Assembly (NCBI GenBank): GCA_036571765.1
Contig: BROE01000016.1
Location: 13,224,576-13,288,575 of the forward strand
DNA: 64,000 bases
Direction: 5' to 3'
DNA from: Plecoglossus altivelis
Lineage: Eukaryota > Chordata > Actinopteri > Osmeriformes > Plecoglossidae
A model generated the notes under the pieces. That model was given only the letters and a program-made list of their open reading frames with translations, ran no database searches and was not told the origin of the DNA. A program made the translations under genes and the position numbers. This document shows positions 1 through 12,509 of this stretch, piece after piece; within the stretch, counting starts at the first letter, position 1, and every line of letters starts with the position of its first letter.

Positions 1-3000
1 TTACAGTTTTACTGTTTTTAAAGGGGTTTTAAATGAACATTTTGAACATGGCGGCGAATCAAGAAAAACACACATTTCCTCCATTTCAAATAGGAGGTTT
101 ATATGTTCTGCTTTATGATGGTTTGTGTGTGTTGTGTTTGTGTGTACAACAGCACACTGCACATTGAAAATGTTCATCTGAGTGCTGTTGTTTAGGCTCT
201 TAGGTGTGAGAGGCATACGAGTATTCTACCGTGGATATATGCATTTTAAAGTAACATCCTGTGTAGTTAACCAGTACAGAGTTTTGGTCCATACATCCAA
301 TTAAATAATGTATTGATGTATATCAAATGTTTTGTTGAAACAAAACAATGTTCACCCTGTTTACTCAACCCTAAAGAATGCAGCAAGTGAAGGAAGAGCT
401 CACAAATGGAACTCTTAATATCTGACAGAGCCTAGTTGTGAACCAGGCCCCACATGGGTTCTGATGTAGGAAAATGACAACAGCCTTCGCAAGGAAGCGA
501 CGTTTCAAGGTAGGTTGCAAACATACAGAACAAATGGTAGAATAATGCTGTAGAACCGGTGGTGGAGGGACGAATGTAAACTTGTTCTGTTTGAAGACAT
601 GTGCCTCAGAACTGAGGGCAGCACTTGGGAGTTGCAGAACAGAGACTCCTATACCAGATAAGCCCACATTCAGATTTTTTAGCGGATGCCTTTTCTCCTG
701 CGAGAATGTTGTGCGTGTGCGCGCATGTGTCTGTGGACGTGTATGGGTGTGTTTGTTCACCCATTTCTGGGTCAGTCACATCAACACTTCATTAGGGAGT
801 ACGTTGGGATGGTATGACGTGGGTTTGAGTCCCACAGGTCCTTCTGTGCTGTGTGTCTGGCTGTGTTGGGGATGGACAGAGACAGATTATTCTCTTTCTG
901 CAAGATGGGGCCCTCAGGTGTACACTAGGACCAGATGCTGTGCAGCGGAGTGTTGAGAAAGGGTAGAGGGTCATTCAGCTAGAGTGGATTGGAAGAACGT
1001 AGAACAATTATCTCTTATTTTACCCTGGTGTATTGTTACACGTTACACGTTAACCCAGACTGAGAAGGAACTCTGGTATGCGGCCCATCAGGACAGGCCA
1101 GAAGAACAGTTTAAACGCAATCTTTATTGTCTTTAAATGTATTCGACTCAGCTAGTGTTCACATGCTGTAACCTGGACAGTGTTGAATTAATTGTCGTCG
1201 TTTGCTGTGTAATACTCAAGTCGCTGGATAGTTGTGAAACAATGCAGAAAATGCCATCATATCCCTAAAGAGACTCGCTGCAGGAAGCCATTGTTTGTGA
1301 TTCCTTAAGAAAAATGGGCCTAATGAGTTTGTTTAGTTGTTTAAGGTTGGCTGACTGTTTGGCAGAGGGAGAGGTGAAGTGGGCACAAGGGATTTAATGT
1401 TATTGTAGTGCCTCTCCCCCATTGCTATGCTCTGCAGAGCATGAATGGGGATAAATATTCGATACAGACCAGTAAAAGGCTATTTAGGGCGGTTATATTG
1501 TATTTTCTTAAGGTCATCCAATAAAGACTCATATGGAATGGGAGTTATAAGAGAGAGAGCTTAGAGACCAGACAGGAGGGGCTGACACGCTCAGTGCGCT
1601 TCGCGGAACATTCGGACGTACCTCGTCACAGACTCAGCCAGGAGGCCTCTGGAATACACAAAAATATTCGTAATTCTTTGCTTCTTTTTCTTTTCAAGTT
1701 CTTTTTCATCTCATTACTATTGTGACAGTGTATTGTTGAAATGCAAAGGAGCTGGAAAATGTATACACTTTTTAAAAAGCATGCAAAGGTCAATGCAGGC
1801 CCGGAAAAATAAGGGTTCGATGAAAAGCAAGGGCACTGAAGAACTCTCCTGTCCACATGTGGGTGTGGAAGGACCACACTACCACACTAGTCAGATACAC
1901 TTTCAAATGGTTGAGTGGTGATCTGTGAGAAAAAGGAAGGTCTAGCGATCTTAACCGGACGTTTTGACCTTGGCTTTTCAGTCCATAGCTGTCTATGCAC
2001 TAATCACATTAATCATATTTGAAACAACAAAAGATTTAATTGGGTGGGGGAAGTCTAATTTAGGATAACTATTCAGAATATAAGAAAAGAGAACTCTGAA
2101 AGAGTATTGTGCTCAAGCAGTCACATCATCTATTCGCTCCCTCAAATTACAGCAGAAGCACAAATGGACAAATGTGTCACATAAGCTCTCTAAAAGCAAC
2201 ATTTGCTTCAATGTCTGTTGCTACCATGTAGCAATCTGTCCTTAAAATGAAAATAATGGCTGAAAATCTGAATCTTAAGCTTGACAAGTGGAAACACACA
2301 AAAACGCATTACAAATAGGGGAGCTGTTGCTCTTAATTCAAATAATGAATGTCACACCATTGACAGGAGGAGCACATTATAGCCTGTCTGTCTTGTAGGT
2401 GTGAACAACAAGAGAAGCTGGATTTCTCTACGATCCATTCTGTTAGCCAGGGAGACAGATCAGGGAGGGGAGACATTTATGGAGATATCTAAAAGCTCCA
2501 TAAAGCTGTCGAAGACAGAGCTGCATGTAGAACTCTGTCATCATTTAGCTGAAGAGGAGAAGGGAGAGAAAGACATACTGAGAAGATCAGGGGAGGGAGG
2601 AGGTTGAGGGGGGAGGGGGAGGGATATTTGGAAGGAGAGAACAGATGGGTGTGGGAGAAAATGGAACGAAAGAGATAAAACATAGCACCGCACCTACATT
2701 AAAACACTGCAGAAAGTTTAGTCAATTTGTATTGAGCTCATAGGTGAGAGACCTTTAGGTCACTGGCTATTTAAAGCTTAGTTGTGTGCCAACTGCAATA
2801 AAAAATATCAAGAAATAGTCAGCAGATGCTGTACTATTGGCCCTGCTAATTTCTCTCTGACCAGTCCAGGCTTCCAGAAGCACTTGGTCACCCAGCGGTA
2901 CCTGGATGTTATTCATGCTACTTTTTTATGGTAGATGTCTAAATGTTGCTGTTTTTCCCGATTAGAAAAAGTGTGTACAAACTGTGTATAGTCAAGCAAA

Positions 3001-3202
3001 CTGTAAAAGTGTATACGTTTGTTTCTGACAAAAATATGTATTGGGCAGATGCTATGCAACAACAACAACTTTTAATTGCCATTAACCTGACACATCAACC
3101 AGACCACTCAGCACATTCCTTATGGACTTGAGGATTGGTATGCTGTGCCCACAGTACCAGGGATAAAGAAAAGGTCTCAAAAGGGTTATTTTTCTGGTAG
3201 TT

Positions 3203-3246
3203 GGTTTGAAACTAAAAGGATTGCCCCATGTGCACCTGCAATTTAA
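3203..3246 (+). repeat. Local direct repeat, copy 1 (about 44 bp)
   Basis: This block resembles 4878-4921. Both read GTTTGAAAC, then an AAAGGAT core, then CCATGTGCACCTGCAATT followed by CAAT or TAAT. Flanks do not align obviously, so this is either a short piece of a dispersed element or an old local duplication. No family is recognised. Confidence 0.5.
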
Positions 3247-4877
3247 TCAGACTCTGAACTGGGATCTCTTTTTTAAGATTTACAATAAAACACTCAGGCA
3301 AGTGTGGGAAGGCTTTTTCAGCTATCTGATTCTCTACACCTTTCCTTCTTTACAAGAACATGATTATTCTTGAACGGCAGCAGGCTCAAAATGATTGTAG
3401 GATTTGCTTTTCCAGCCATACTGTGTTCAGCGAGGACCAGCTGGGAGAAGGAGAATGAGAAGAGGCAGGGGGAGAGAAGAGAGGAGAAATAATAGTGAGA
3501 TTGATGGTATGGGAAATGGATGCCGGATGCCTAATGAGATCTGCAATGTAAAGGAAAAGGCCAGCAAATTATGAAAAATGGCTTAATTCAATTTTGAAGA
3601 TGAGGGGGAGAATCACTTGATACTTATGGATGCCTGATGTCACGTTATGATGCTGTGTGTGTTCACTGCTGGTGAGCCGCTTCTCACATGTCAACTGCCC
3701 AGCCAAGGTTGTTAAGCCCCTCATGATCCTACAATGACCAAGCAGAATAGGAAATCACATATGAACATGATAAGATTCATGTATGGGGCAAAAACAAAAG
3801 AAGGCAATTTTTTATCATTCTCACACGATGTTCACTTGTTCATCCCAAGTGGTTTGTGGGTCCTACTACTTAAATGGTTTAGATGCTCAACGACTAAATC
3901 ATATAACTAGAAAACATGAACAAGATCACTAGACAATCTGTCAACCATAAATTAGATTTCCATTGGATAAATGGAAAAGTATAACCTTTCCTGGATCTTA
4001 TATTGTCAAGATTAATTGTACGATTTGACCTCTACCCCTAATGTTCCTCCTAGAGACAATAAAATCCCCAGTTCTTTGACTCACACACATTCGTGCCTAA
4101 CTGTCATACATGGAGAATGGTAATATCAAACCAAAGATGTTGCATGAATTGAACAATTCAGCAGGAATCCTGCTGGGAGATTACAGAAGCCTGTGGATCC
4201 AGCTGTCTGGAGCAATCATATACACTGAGTGGTGTGTGTGACATGCAATATGTGACAGCATGACATAAAGTCATGCCACAAACCTAAAGGAAAGGTTGTG
4301 TTTTATACTGTAGCAATGGCCAGCAGGTGTTGCAGAGAAACTGTTATGTGCCTTGTGTGTCTTGTCGAGCCCTGGAGACCATGATAACATCCATGTGTTG
4401 CTCTGACTGTCTGTCTTCGTGTGAAGGTTGCTGTAACAAGGCTAATAGAATCTAGAGTACAGTATTGGTCTTTCTGGGAACATTGGCTGGTGAGTCAGTG
4501 TGTTGAAGCATTGTTTTTTACGACCACTAGGTGTGTGCGAGCGTGTCTCTGTGCTCCATACTGACCACATGGTGTGTCTATGATATTGCTTTAATGTCTA
4601 GAGACCCTGAGAGCATAACTGTAACACTTCTTTGGTTTGAATCCCAAACACCACATCTGGTGAAAAGCTGGTATGACCCACGACGTGGCTAATCCCAACC
4701 CTACAACAAAGGCTAGGAGCAGCAACTTAAAACCTCTTAGCATTCCACGGCCTGTCGGCAGCCTGTCAGATAATGCCAATAGTAAAGGGAAGGAACGATG
4801 GTTCTAGTCAGGACTGAGGGGATTGAAGAACGGTGTCCATATGGAAGCATGGGTACTTCTAGTATCATGGGTGATAA

Positions 4878-4921
4878 GTTTGAAACGTAAAGGATAGATC
4901 CATGTGCACCTGCAATTCAAT
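4878..4921 (+). repeat. Local direct repeat, copy 2 (about 44 bp)
   Basis: Second copy of the block at 3203-3246, about 1.7 kb away in the same orientation. The exact shared core is CCATGTGCACCTGCAATT, with a few substitutions on either side. Confidence 0.5.
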
Positions 4922-7808
4922 GAGAGACAAGTGAGGTGTGTCTAATGGAATTAATGTGAATGCTGAACAGAGCCAAATATAGAAGGATGCTGGAAGAAAA
5001 CCTTCTCCAGAACGAAACACTGTAGTGAGGAGTCACCTTTCAGCATCCTATTACCCACAACCGAGACATCGCTGTAGAATCCCAATGCCCTTGAATGCAA
5101 AAGACATATTTTTAACCTTGTAGACAATATGTGGAGAGACATGAATATCACAGTTGACCTTAAGTTTCAGGTAAAAAGAAAAAAAGACTTGGACCGTTTA
5201 GAAAATCTGTGAACTGAACTGAAGTTTACCTTTAGCCATAACCTCATCCAGTCAAATGCACAGTAAAAGGTCAAAGTGAAATATTGAGATATTTAGGTGT
5301 GGTTCATTTATATTTGGAAAATGTATAAAAACCATTTTAAATTGATACTTAAGGCTATTGTGGGAATGTGAAGGTATGAAACATTACATTTACAATGAAT
5401 AGCACTCGTAGGCCAGCAACACCTGTTACACCAATGGGACATTGTCATGGCCTGAGGGTCAAAATAGTCCTTATAAATGTCAAGGTCTTTCCCAGTTGTC
5501 ATCCATCCAGTGGTTGATCATGCAGAATCTAACTAACATTGACTCAACCCAGATCTAAAAAGTCAGCTGCTAAAAGCAAATGTAGCTGTCTGCCATTATT
5601 AACCCCACCCGTTAACATGACACATTTGTCGCAATAATGAAGTCAGAGGGATGTGTGGTCCATGTCTCTTGGCTAGTCACATGACCTGCCAGAACAGGAA
5701 GTGGTGGGCACCTAGAAACTGGCCAGCTGGCCACTCAGCAGGAGTGTGAGTGTCCTCTAGAGTGAGACCCTGGGGGGTAAATAAGCTTCACTAACACATG
5801 TGCATTATGAAGAACAGTGTTCCATTGCCTTTATATTGAAGCCTTCAGCTAAGAGGATGTTTCACAGCATCAAATGGTATTAAAGTGTGTCAATTACAAC
5901 CACCTGCCTCTGTCACGTTGGTCTCTCGATGGTTACCGACGTGTTATCTCTCAGATTCCATCTGTAACATCAACAGCTCGAATGGTTGTTTCAAACAGTC
6001 AATCTGGAGCTCTGCCCCTGTCTCAGAATGAGCCGTGTAAACACCATGCTGCTAAAACACGTCTTTTGGATCCACTTGAAGATCATTGGAGTGGGGAGAA
6101 GATTTTCCACTGATTTTCCGAATTGTTTGCTGGTCTATTAGTATGGAAACGGTTGCCGAAGCAGGACCAAGAAAACCACTAGGATCCCATGGGAGTGACA
6201 GGCTGACACGCTGAATTAACACTTTCATTCTCCGTCAACGATGGTTTATTGCTAGTTTCCACCCAAAGTCATCCAGCCAAGATAACCTACAACACAGAAT
6301 ACTAAACGACTCTCCTTGCTTCAATTCAGGATCGAATTCCATTTTCTAACTCCATCCACATCTGCCTGTTTCCTCAGTTGTGAAGTGTACACCTGATTAC
6401 TAGAGGAGGATTGGCTCCCAGCCCCCTCTCAGTTCTCTCCAGGCTGTCTTGTTAAAGGGATTAATCCAGCCCAATCCACCGTGTCATCCAGATTGTGTGA
6501 GACCCCAACTCTTCACAGAATTGTCACCTCACACTGTCTCTAGAGCACTGGCAGCGATATACATGCATTATTCCGCAAATGACAAACTTGTGTCTTTTGA
6601 ACTCAATTACAATAACAGCTAATGTACCGGATTTAATTCATTACACTGATAGCAGACCCCAGATGTAGTGTGTAGAGCTGAACACACAGACACGCTTTGA
6701 AAGAGGTTAACCATATCATTCTTTTGTAAGATTTGACCGTAGTATAATTTCCCTGAAACATTAGATCCAAGAACTAGATTGTCCCAGTCTCCCTCCCTCC
6801 TGCGCCTGTCTTGGTTTGACTCATGAGGAGATGGTGATGAGTGATTCAGGGATGTTTAAGAGTCCGTCTGCCTCCACTCGTCTCCCTCCACCTCCAGCTT
6901 TGCTGTCTGCTGGCTCAGTACAAACCGCAACAGCTGATTAGCTTCCAGCGGGTCAGAACAACTATTCTTTCATTAGGGGCCTAATCTGTTCAGTTGAATA
7001 CATCTCGTATTGCTTTAATTAGACAGGGTAGAAAGTGTTTGGAAGCGTGTGCCCTATTTTACCTGCACTATTTTCTTAATAGTGAGCATGTTAAAGGAGT
7101 TGGAATTTACATACACATAATCAATTGTCCAGACCATACACAGCATAGTTTGGCTACAGAGGTCAGTTTATTTGAATACATAATATTGAAAGACTCCTTT
7201 TTTGAATATATTTTGTGATTCAGCTTTTATGGGTTTGAATTAAGATTTGTATTGAAAAGATGATGTTCTAAAATGTACACGGATTTGGAACTATAAGAAG
7301 GTAAACAACAATCACAACATGTCACTGTACTGCTTGTAAGAAAATATGTTTGGGTTTTCAAGAATGCATGACACTCAAAATGGCCACTTTAAAGTGTGTA
7401 GCCTGTCCACTTCCTGACATGCATGGTGCTTTTAAAAACATAACCCCCCCACACACATAACTGTACAATATAATATCTACGTTATGATTAACCTGTCCAC
7501 ATAGCCCCTAGCTCAATATTCAGATATAAATATATTCTGCAGGTGTAGGGAATAGCAGATCTTCACTGTCAGTCCTCAGGCAAGTGTACCATGACATCAC
7601 ATATTGAGCACAACATAACTGACCTTTACCAAGATAACATAATGCCAAAACTATGGGACAACATCAAAACAACCTACAAGAGTCTGAGCCACAACAAGAC
7701 CTACTGACAAAACATCATCACTAACCCTCATTTAAACATCAGGTATGAAGTAGGCGGTGACTGAGTGTTGATCGGTCCTAAGAGTTCTGAGTCCAATGAA
7801 CTGGATCT

Positions 7809-7814
7809 TTTATT
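7809..7814 (-). terminator. Candidate poly(A) signal for htr7
   Basis: AATAAA read on the minus strand, about 490 nt beyond the htr7 stop codon. It is the first canonical hexamer I noted downstream of the receptor; 7.8-8.3 kb would then be the 3' UTR. Use of this site is inferred. Confidence 0.4.
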
Positions 7815-8305
7815 AACTTTTTCATAATCAAAACACTTTGACACTGAATACTGACAGTGCTTACTCCCAGGTGGTTCACGTATTAGCAACTGTGCAATCA
7901 GCACAGTTCTAAAAATACGTACTTCATATTTTGCGTGGATATACTCGTTGAGAGAGTCAGGATCTCTCCTGATTTATAATATTCTGGTGCTGTACATCTA
8001 AACTACATGATGACCTCCTGGATCCAAACTCATTGACCCTTAGTAGATGACCATGGACCACTGCGTGCACTCATGCGTTAGACCCAGCTGGTGGGAACTA
8101 TTTTAAGAGTATCCTGGACAATCTAGATCTGTATTTCAGAACCCGTGACCTGTGAAATTGCATTTGTCCCTCCGATGTTTCTCTGGCAAACATTTGGTCA
8201 GTTCAAGTGCTAGCATGAATGTAAGCAGGCAGGCAGCCCCTGGGGGGGAGAGACTGTAGCCCTCCAGTCCCCCAGATGAGGAGCAAACAATCTGAGGCCC
8301 ACTAA

Positions 8306-9920
8306 CTAAATGACAGAGTCAGGCTTCTCCACCAGCTTCAGGGCCTCATGCATGCCGGCTGCAGACAGCTTCCGGTTGATGTTGCGATAACGGCAGCGCA
8401 GCAGGTTGCTGTACGTGGTCCTCAGGTCGCGGTTGAAGAAGGCGTAGATGAAGGGGTTAATAAGGGAGTTGGCGTAACCCAGCCACAGCAGGGTCCGCTC
8501 CACCCACAGGGGCACGCAGCTGCACTCCACCCCGCAAATGAAGGGCCGGGCGGTGGAGAGGAGGAAGAAAGGCAGCCAGCAGACACTGAAGGCCCCCACC
8601 ACGATCCCCAGCGTGGCCGCTGCCTTCTGCTCCCGCTTGAAGATGGACATGTTCTTCCTGTCGTTCCTCATGAGGCGCGACAAGCGCGTGCACTCCTCCA
8701 CCTCCCTGTGGAGCTTGAAGGCAGCTGACACGCAGTCCACGCTTTTCTCCTCCTCCTCCTCTTCCTCTCCAGGTGTCTCTCCCTTTTGTCTCTGCTGGCC
8801 TCGTGCCTCCTCTCCCTCCCGGGGGAAGCCTGTGATGGTGTGTTTGGCAGCGCTGAGCTTGGCTGCACGGTAGATGTGGTAGTACATGAACAGCATGACA
8901 GACATGGGGATGTAGAAGGCGACAGCGGTGGAGTAGATGGTGTAGCCAAAGTCCTGGCTGATCAGACACACCTTGTTGTCATTCACATTCTGGGCCCAGC
9001 CAAATAGAGGAGGCAAGGTGATGGAGGCTGATAGGAGCCAGACTGAAAGGACCATCTTAGCCATGCAGCGTCCACTCTGCCTAACAGGGTAGGTCAGGGG
9101 CTTTGTGATGCCAAGATACCTATAACACATGACGCATTAGTCAAACCTTTCTTATGCTAAAGGACAATTAGTCTCAGGTTGTACCTCTATCTCTTTGTAT
9201 ATTATAGCTTTCTATAAATATAGATATATACTGTACACTTGATTTAATATAATTACACATCAACTAAAGAAATGTGTCCAAAAAGATAAGCACTCACTTT
9301 ACACATAATTTTTTTTTTCCGTGATAATTTGCTCTAGGTTTGATCCCCCAAATATCTACTAAGGTGTGCGTTGTTTATGGAACTCACCTGTCTATGCTTA
9401 TTACACATAAGCTCATGATGGACGCTGTGCAGCACATCACGTCCATGGCGATGAAGACGTTGCAGAAAAACTGTCCAAAAATCCATTGTCCCCCAATTAG
9501 GTCTGTAATGCTGACAAAGGGCATCACCGCCAGTGCGACGGAGAGGTCGGCAACAGCCAGCGATACGATCAAGTAGTTGGACGGCTGCCGCAACTTCTTC
9601 ACGAAACACACGGAGATCACCACCAGCAAGTTCCCACAAATAGTGAACAATGTGAGCATGGTGAGAACAGCACCAATGAGCACTTTCTCCACTTGGCCAT
9701 AGCTGAGAATCTGTTCACCGCACCGAGTTCCATTCTCCATCAGTAAAGTTGTGGTCGGCGAGGTGGCCTCGGCTGCCTCCACTGCGTCCTGCGCAATCTT
9801 GAGTAAGTGTGGAACGAGCGCCTCCGAGATCATGTTCGTTGCACTGGTCTCTCTCATCCTCTCCTCTATCATGTAGGCTCTCATGTTGCTACTGAGAGTA
9901 CGGTTGGCGTCAACGACCAT
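8306..9920 (-). CDS. htr7: 5-hydroxytryptamine receptor 7 (5-HT7, G-protein-coupled receptor)
   Basis: Gs-coupled serotonin receptor of the plasma membrane. CDS is 9388-9920 joined to 8306-9119 (minus strand), giving 448 residues, close to the usual length of about 445. The single intron sits inside the DRY motif: exon 1 ends ...VISID plus two bases of Arg, and exon 2 resumes YLGITKPLTYPV. Visible hallmarks are an N-glycosylation site near the start (NRT), TM1 with ICGNLLVV, the amine-binding Asp of TM3 (AMDVMCCTASIM), TM4-5 (SVWLLSASITLPPLFGWAQN), CWLPFF in TM6 and NPFIYAFF in TM7. Intracellular loop 3 carries a poly-Glu run. The C-tail (RKLSAAGMHEALKLVEKP) stops soon after the point where mammalian splice forms diverge, so this frame corresponds to a short-tail isoform; a further tail exon was not found. 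Teleosts often keep several htr7 paralogues, and a suffix cannot be assigned. Confidence 0.95.
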
Positions 9921-11147
9921 GCTGGTTTGTTTTCATCCATGAACTTACGAACCCGTATGGTGACATAAACACACAGATGTGAAGTGTAAATGCGTCAACT
10001 AAATCCGCTCCGAGCGCACTACTTCACAGCCAAAATAAATACTCTAATTGGTCTATTTTAAGGACATTGCTCATTATCGGCGCCTCAAGTACTAGTGCAT
10101 GTTAGATATGACCTAGAAATGTGTGATTTTCTTTCTGAATGTGGTAATCTAGTTTCCAGGGGTAGACGTCGCTTAACTGAATGACAGACAGTGCAAACAA
10201 TGCGCGCAATTAGCCTACAGTATATTAGCCTTACAAGTGACGTCAGCGACATCTAGAATATTACAATGGGCTATAAATCAAGTTTATGTAGAAAACAGAG
10301 TGGTAGTTGGCTATCGCCGAATGAATTCTAAATGAATTCAAAAGTTATGTTTATATTCCGGGGTGTAGCTTTCAATGATCGTGTTAATGAGTGTTAAAGT
10401 GTCTGGATTCAATGTGTTCTTTGGATCAGCCCTACATTTGTGCACGTAACCAGATCATAAGTGGCCTATTGTTTTTCGGCATAATTTTGACACATTTAAC
10501 TGTTATGTAGATATAAAAGCCAAGTAACCAGACCGTTTCTCCCAAACCAGAAAGGTGGTTTGAAATAGTCTAATCAAACTAAAAGCAAGCGTCTTGATCT
10601 ATGGCTCACATCTTGAATTATTTGACAGTCTGTCAGAAAACGACGAAGTAACTGTAATTGTGAGGGACCTGTTAGTTTGACTGGTAGGCTACTGAGAAGA
10701 GCATAGTATATTTGCAGTTCATAACGATACAACAGCATCACCGTGAGGCCGAGTTGGGTTACGGTCTTAATGGCTAAATTGATCCAAAATGCTGTCGTAG
10801 GGAAATAACACAGGCCTATAGCTAATTTTTGCATGTCTTCTAAATGAATACTTAAGTACAATTCTTTCTTTCTTTAAAAAAAAACTTTTTGTACACACCA
10901 TATAGGTCTGTGTTTTACGATTGAATAATGAATACGTGTTCAGATAGGTTAATAATGAATTACACTCTCAGTTTTTCTTGTCTATTTATTCACCGAAGAA
11001 CTGTTTATTTATTCACGAATACATTTCCCATTAACTTCTACCACCCTGTGTGTTACCAAACATAATCTTGTGTGGAGTTGTGTAAGCATTCCCCACCTCC
11101 TTCATAGGGCGGCGCTGCTGTCTGAAAGCATTGTCATTTGAACTGTC
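9921..11147. other. Divergent promoter region between htr7 and the SDR gene
   Basis: About 1.2 kb separating the htr7 start codon (minus) from the dehydrogenase start codon (plus), a head-to-head arrangement. It contains a perfect CRE near the htr7 side and no coding potential I can support. The open frame on the minus strand near 10.6-10.9 kb looks incidental. Confidence 0.6.
10238..10245. promoter_or_regulatory. Palindromic CRE (TGACGTCA)
   Basis: Perfect 8-bp cAMP-response element, about 320 bp upstream of the htr7 start codon. CREB-family factors bind this motif; since 5-HT7 signals through cAMP, feedback control is conceivable, but that is inference from one short site. Confidence 0.4.
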
Positions 11148-11879
11148 ATGGCAGCTGTAGCTCTCGTACAGGGAGCAAGTAGAGGACTGGGACTTGAATT
11201 TTGCAAGCAAATATTGCTAAGCAAATCCCCAGCGGGTGTGATAGCTACGTGTCGAAACCCGGATAATGCCGTAGAACTACTGAACCTCGCTGCACAGCAC
11301 CCTGGCAGAGTTACAGTGTTGAAACTCGACGTGAGCAGAGAAGATGACATAAGAAGTGCGGCAGAGAAGGTGAAAAAGTCGTTCGGTACTCTTGATCTTA
11401 TCATCAACTCCTCTGCCATGCTTCACCCATCCGGTAAAGGGGAGACCAGTCTTCGTGATGTTTCCGCTCAGGTACGGGTATCGAGCCAGTACATCTTGAT
11501 AGTATCAGCATCCTCATGTCATGTGTTGACAATCATAATTCATGTTGCTCTTCACACCCGTTTATTGGTAACAGGGAATCATTTCTACTTTGACGACCAA
11601 TACAGTGGGGCCGCTGGTGATGGCCAAATACTTCGCCCCACTTTTGCAGAAGGGGTCCGGACTATTTGGACAGCAGCCTCCAGAAAAAGCCAAGCAGCAC
11701 AGCGGAATCATAGTCAACATGACGGCCAAAGTCGGATCCATAGGCGATAACGGTAGGTAATCATAAACCACCGTGCTGTCACCACTATCCCCCATAGCTT
11801 GTTGTTTTTGACTTACTCACACTGCTCTTGGTTGAGTAAAACCTTGCTCTACCCTGAAGACCTAAACATATTTGACCTT

Positions 11880-11926
<47 letters not shown>

Positions 11927-12218
11927 TGTAGCTTTAGGTGGTTGGTACAGCTACAGGCTGTCCAAAGCAGCCCTGAACATGGCCACCAGGAACCTCTCTA
12001 TTGAGTTGGGGAGGAGTCGACCCAAAGTCGTGTGTGTGTCCATGCATCCTGGCACTGTAGATACAGACTTGTCAAGGCCATACCACCGCAACGTGCCCAA
12101 AGACAAGCTCTTCAGTACCCAGCACTCAGTCCATTGTCTCCTGGGCATAGTAGACACTCTCAACATAGACAAGACTGGCAAGGCGTATAACTGGGATGGA
12201 TCTGAGCTACCCTGGTAA
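11148..12218 (+). CDS. C-factor-like short-chain dehydrogenase/reductase (SDR)
   Basis: NAD(P)(H)-dependent oxidoreductase of the classical SDR fold, related to bacterial C-factor and to the sniffer-type carbonyl reductases; substrate unknown. CDS is 11148-11471, 11575-11752, 11932-12218, giving 262 residues, normal for a classical SDR. The Rossmann glycine motif appears as QGASRGLG near residue 8, the NNAG position as NSSA, the substrate-side Ser region as NMTAKVGSIGDN, and the catalytic YxxxK as YRLSK at the start of exon 3, followed by SMHPGTVDTDLS, typical of the family. The chosen ATG precedes the beta-1 strand directly (MAAVALVQGAS). The gene is divergent from htr7 and upstream of pank1. 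Intron 2 ends in a long (TG)n tract next to the acceptor. A specific gene name is not assigned. Confidence 0.9.
11883..11925 (+). repeat. (TG)n microsatellite abutting a splice acceptor
   Basis: 43 nt of uninterrupted TG, six bases before the exon-3 acceptor of the SDR gene. It occupies the place of the normal polypyrimidine tract. UG repeats in RNA are bound by TDP-43 and CELF proteins, so length variation could affect exon 3 inclusion (inference). Confidence 0.9.
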
Positions 12219-12503
12219 TGGTAGAATAACAATCTGAAAAACGAAGTGAATGGTCTTTTTGAGTACAATTTTGAGAACAGCAATTTTATAAGAATCCAGT
12301 TGTTCTCCTGACTGACAGTTCTAACCTTGTCCGAAGCAGGACAACTCCTTGCAGAGAGATATCAGATGAGATATGATGTCATTGTAGAGTAATTCACCTT
12401 TGCAAGGAGGGTTACTACTTTGCATGCATAAGGCTGGAGTGTTGTGGTTGTTGAAGTTGTGCAAAATGAATGTGATTTCAGCATATGTTGCTGTAATAGC
12501 TCA

Positions 12504-12509
12504 AATAAA
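12504..12509 (+). terminator. Candidate poly(A) signal of the SDR gene
   Basis: AATAAA lying 286 nt past the stop codon of the dehydrogenase, giving a 3' UTR of about 300 nt. The gap from here to the pank1 first exon (12.5-13.67 kb) shows no other gene. Confidence 0.6.

Larger units (their letters stand above)
1..7800. other. Intergenic sequence, no supported gene
   Basis: I see no exon chain, no recognisable protein family and no RNA gene here. The open frames are short (under about 130 codons), unconserved in appearance and not joined by convincing splice sites. The base composition is AT-rich with scattered GA-rich stretches (for example near 3450 and 2600). A short local duplication (3203-3246 and 4878-4921) is listed separately. 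Distal regulatory elements of htr7 could lie here, but nothing in the sequence identifies them. Confidence 0.6.

Noticed and set aside
1370..1620. LTR-like segment (TATA-like region plus AATAAA near 1520)
   Set aside because: No matching second LTR, no TG...CA borders, no primer-binding site and no retroviral coding sequence nearby.
8348..8969. Open frames overlapping htr7 exon 2 on both strands (126 and 170 codons)
   Set aside because: They are other-frame shadows of a GC-rich, strongly conserved receptor exon and show no independent homology or splice support.
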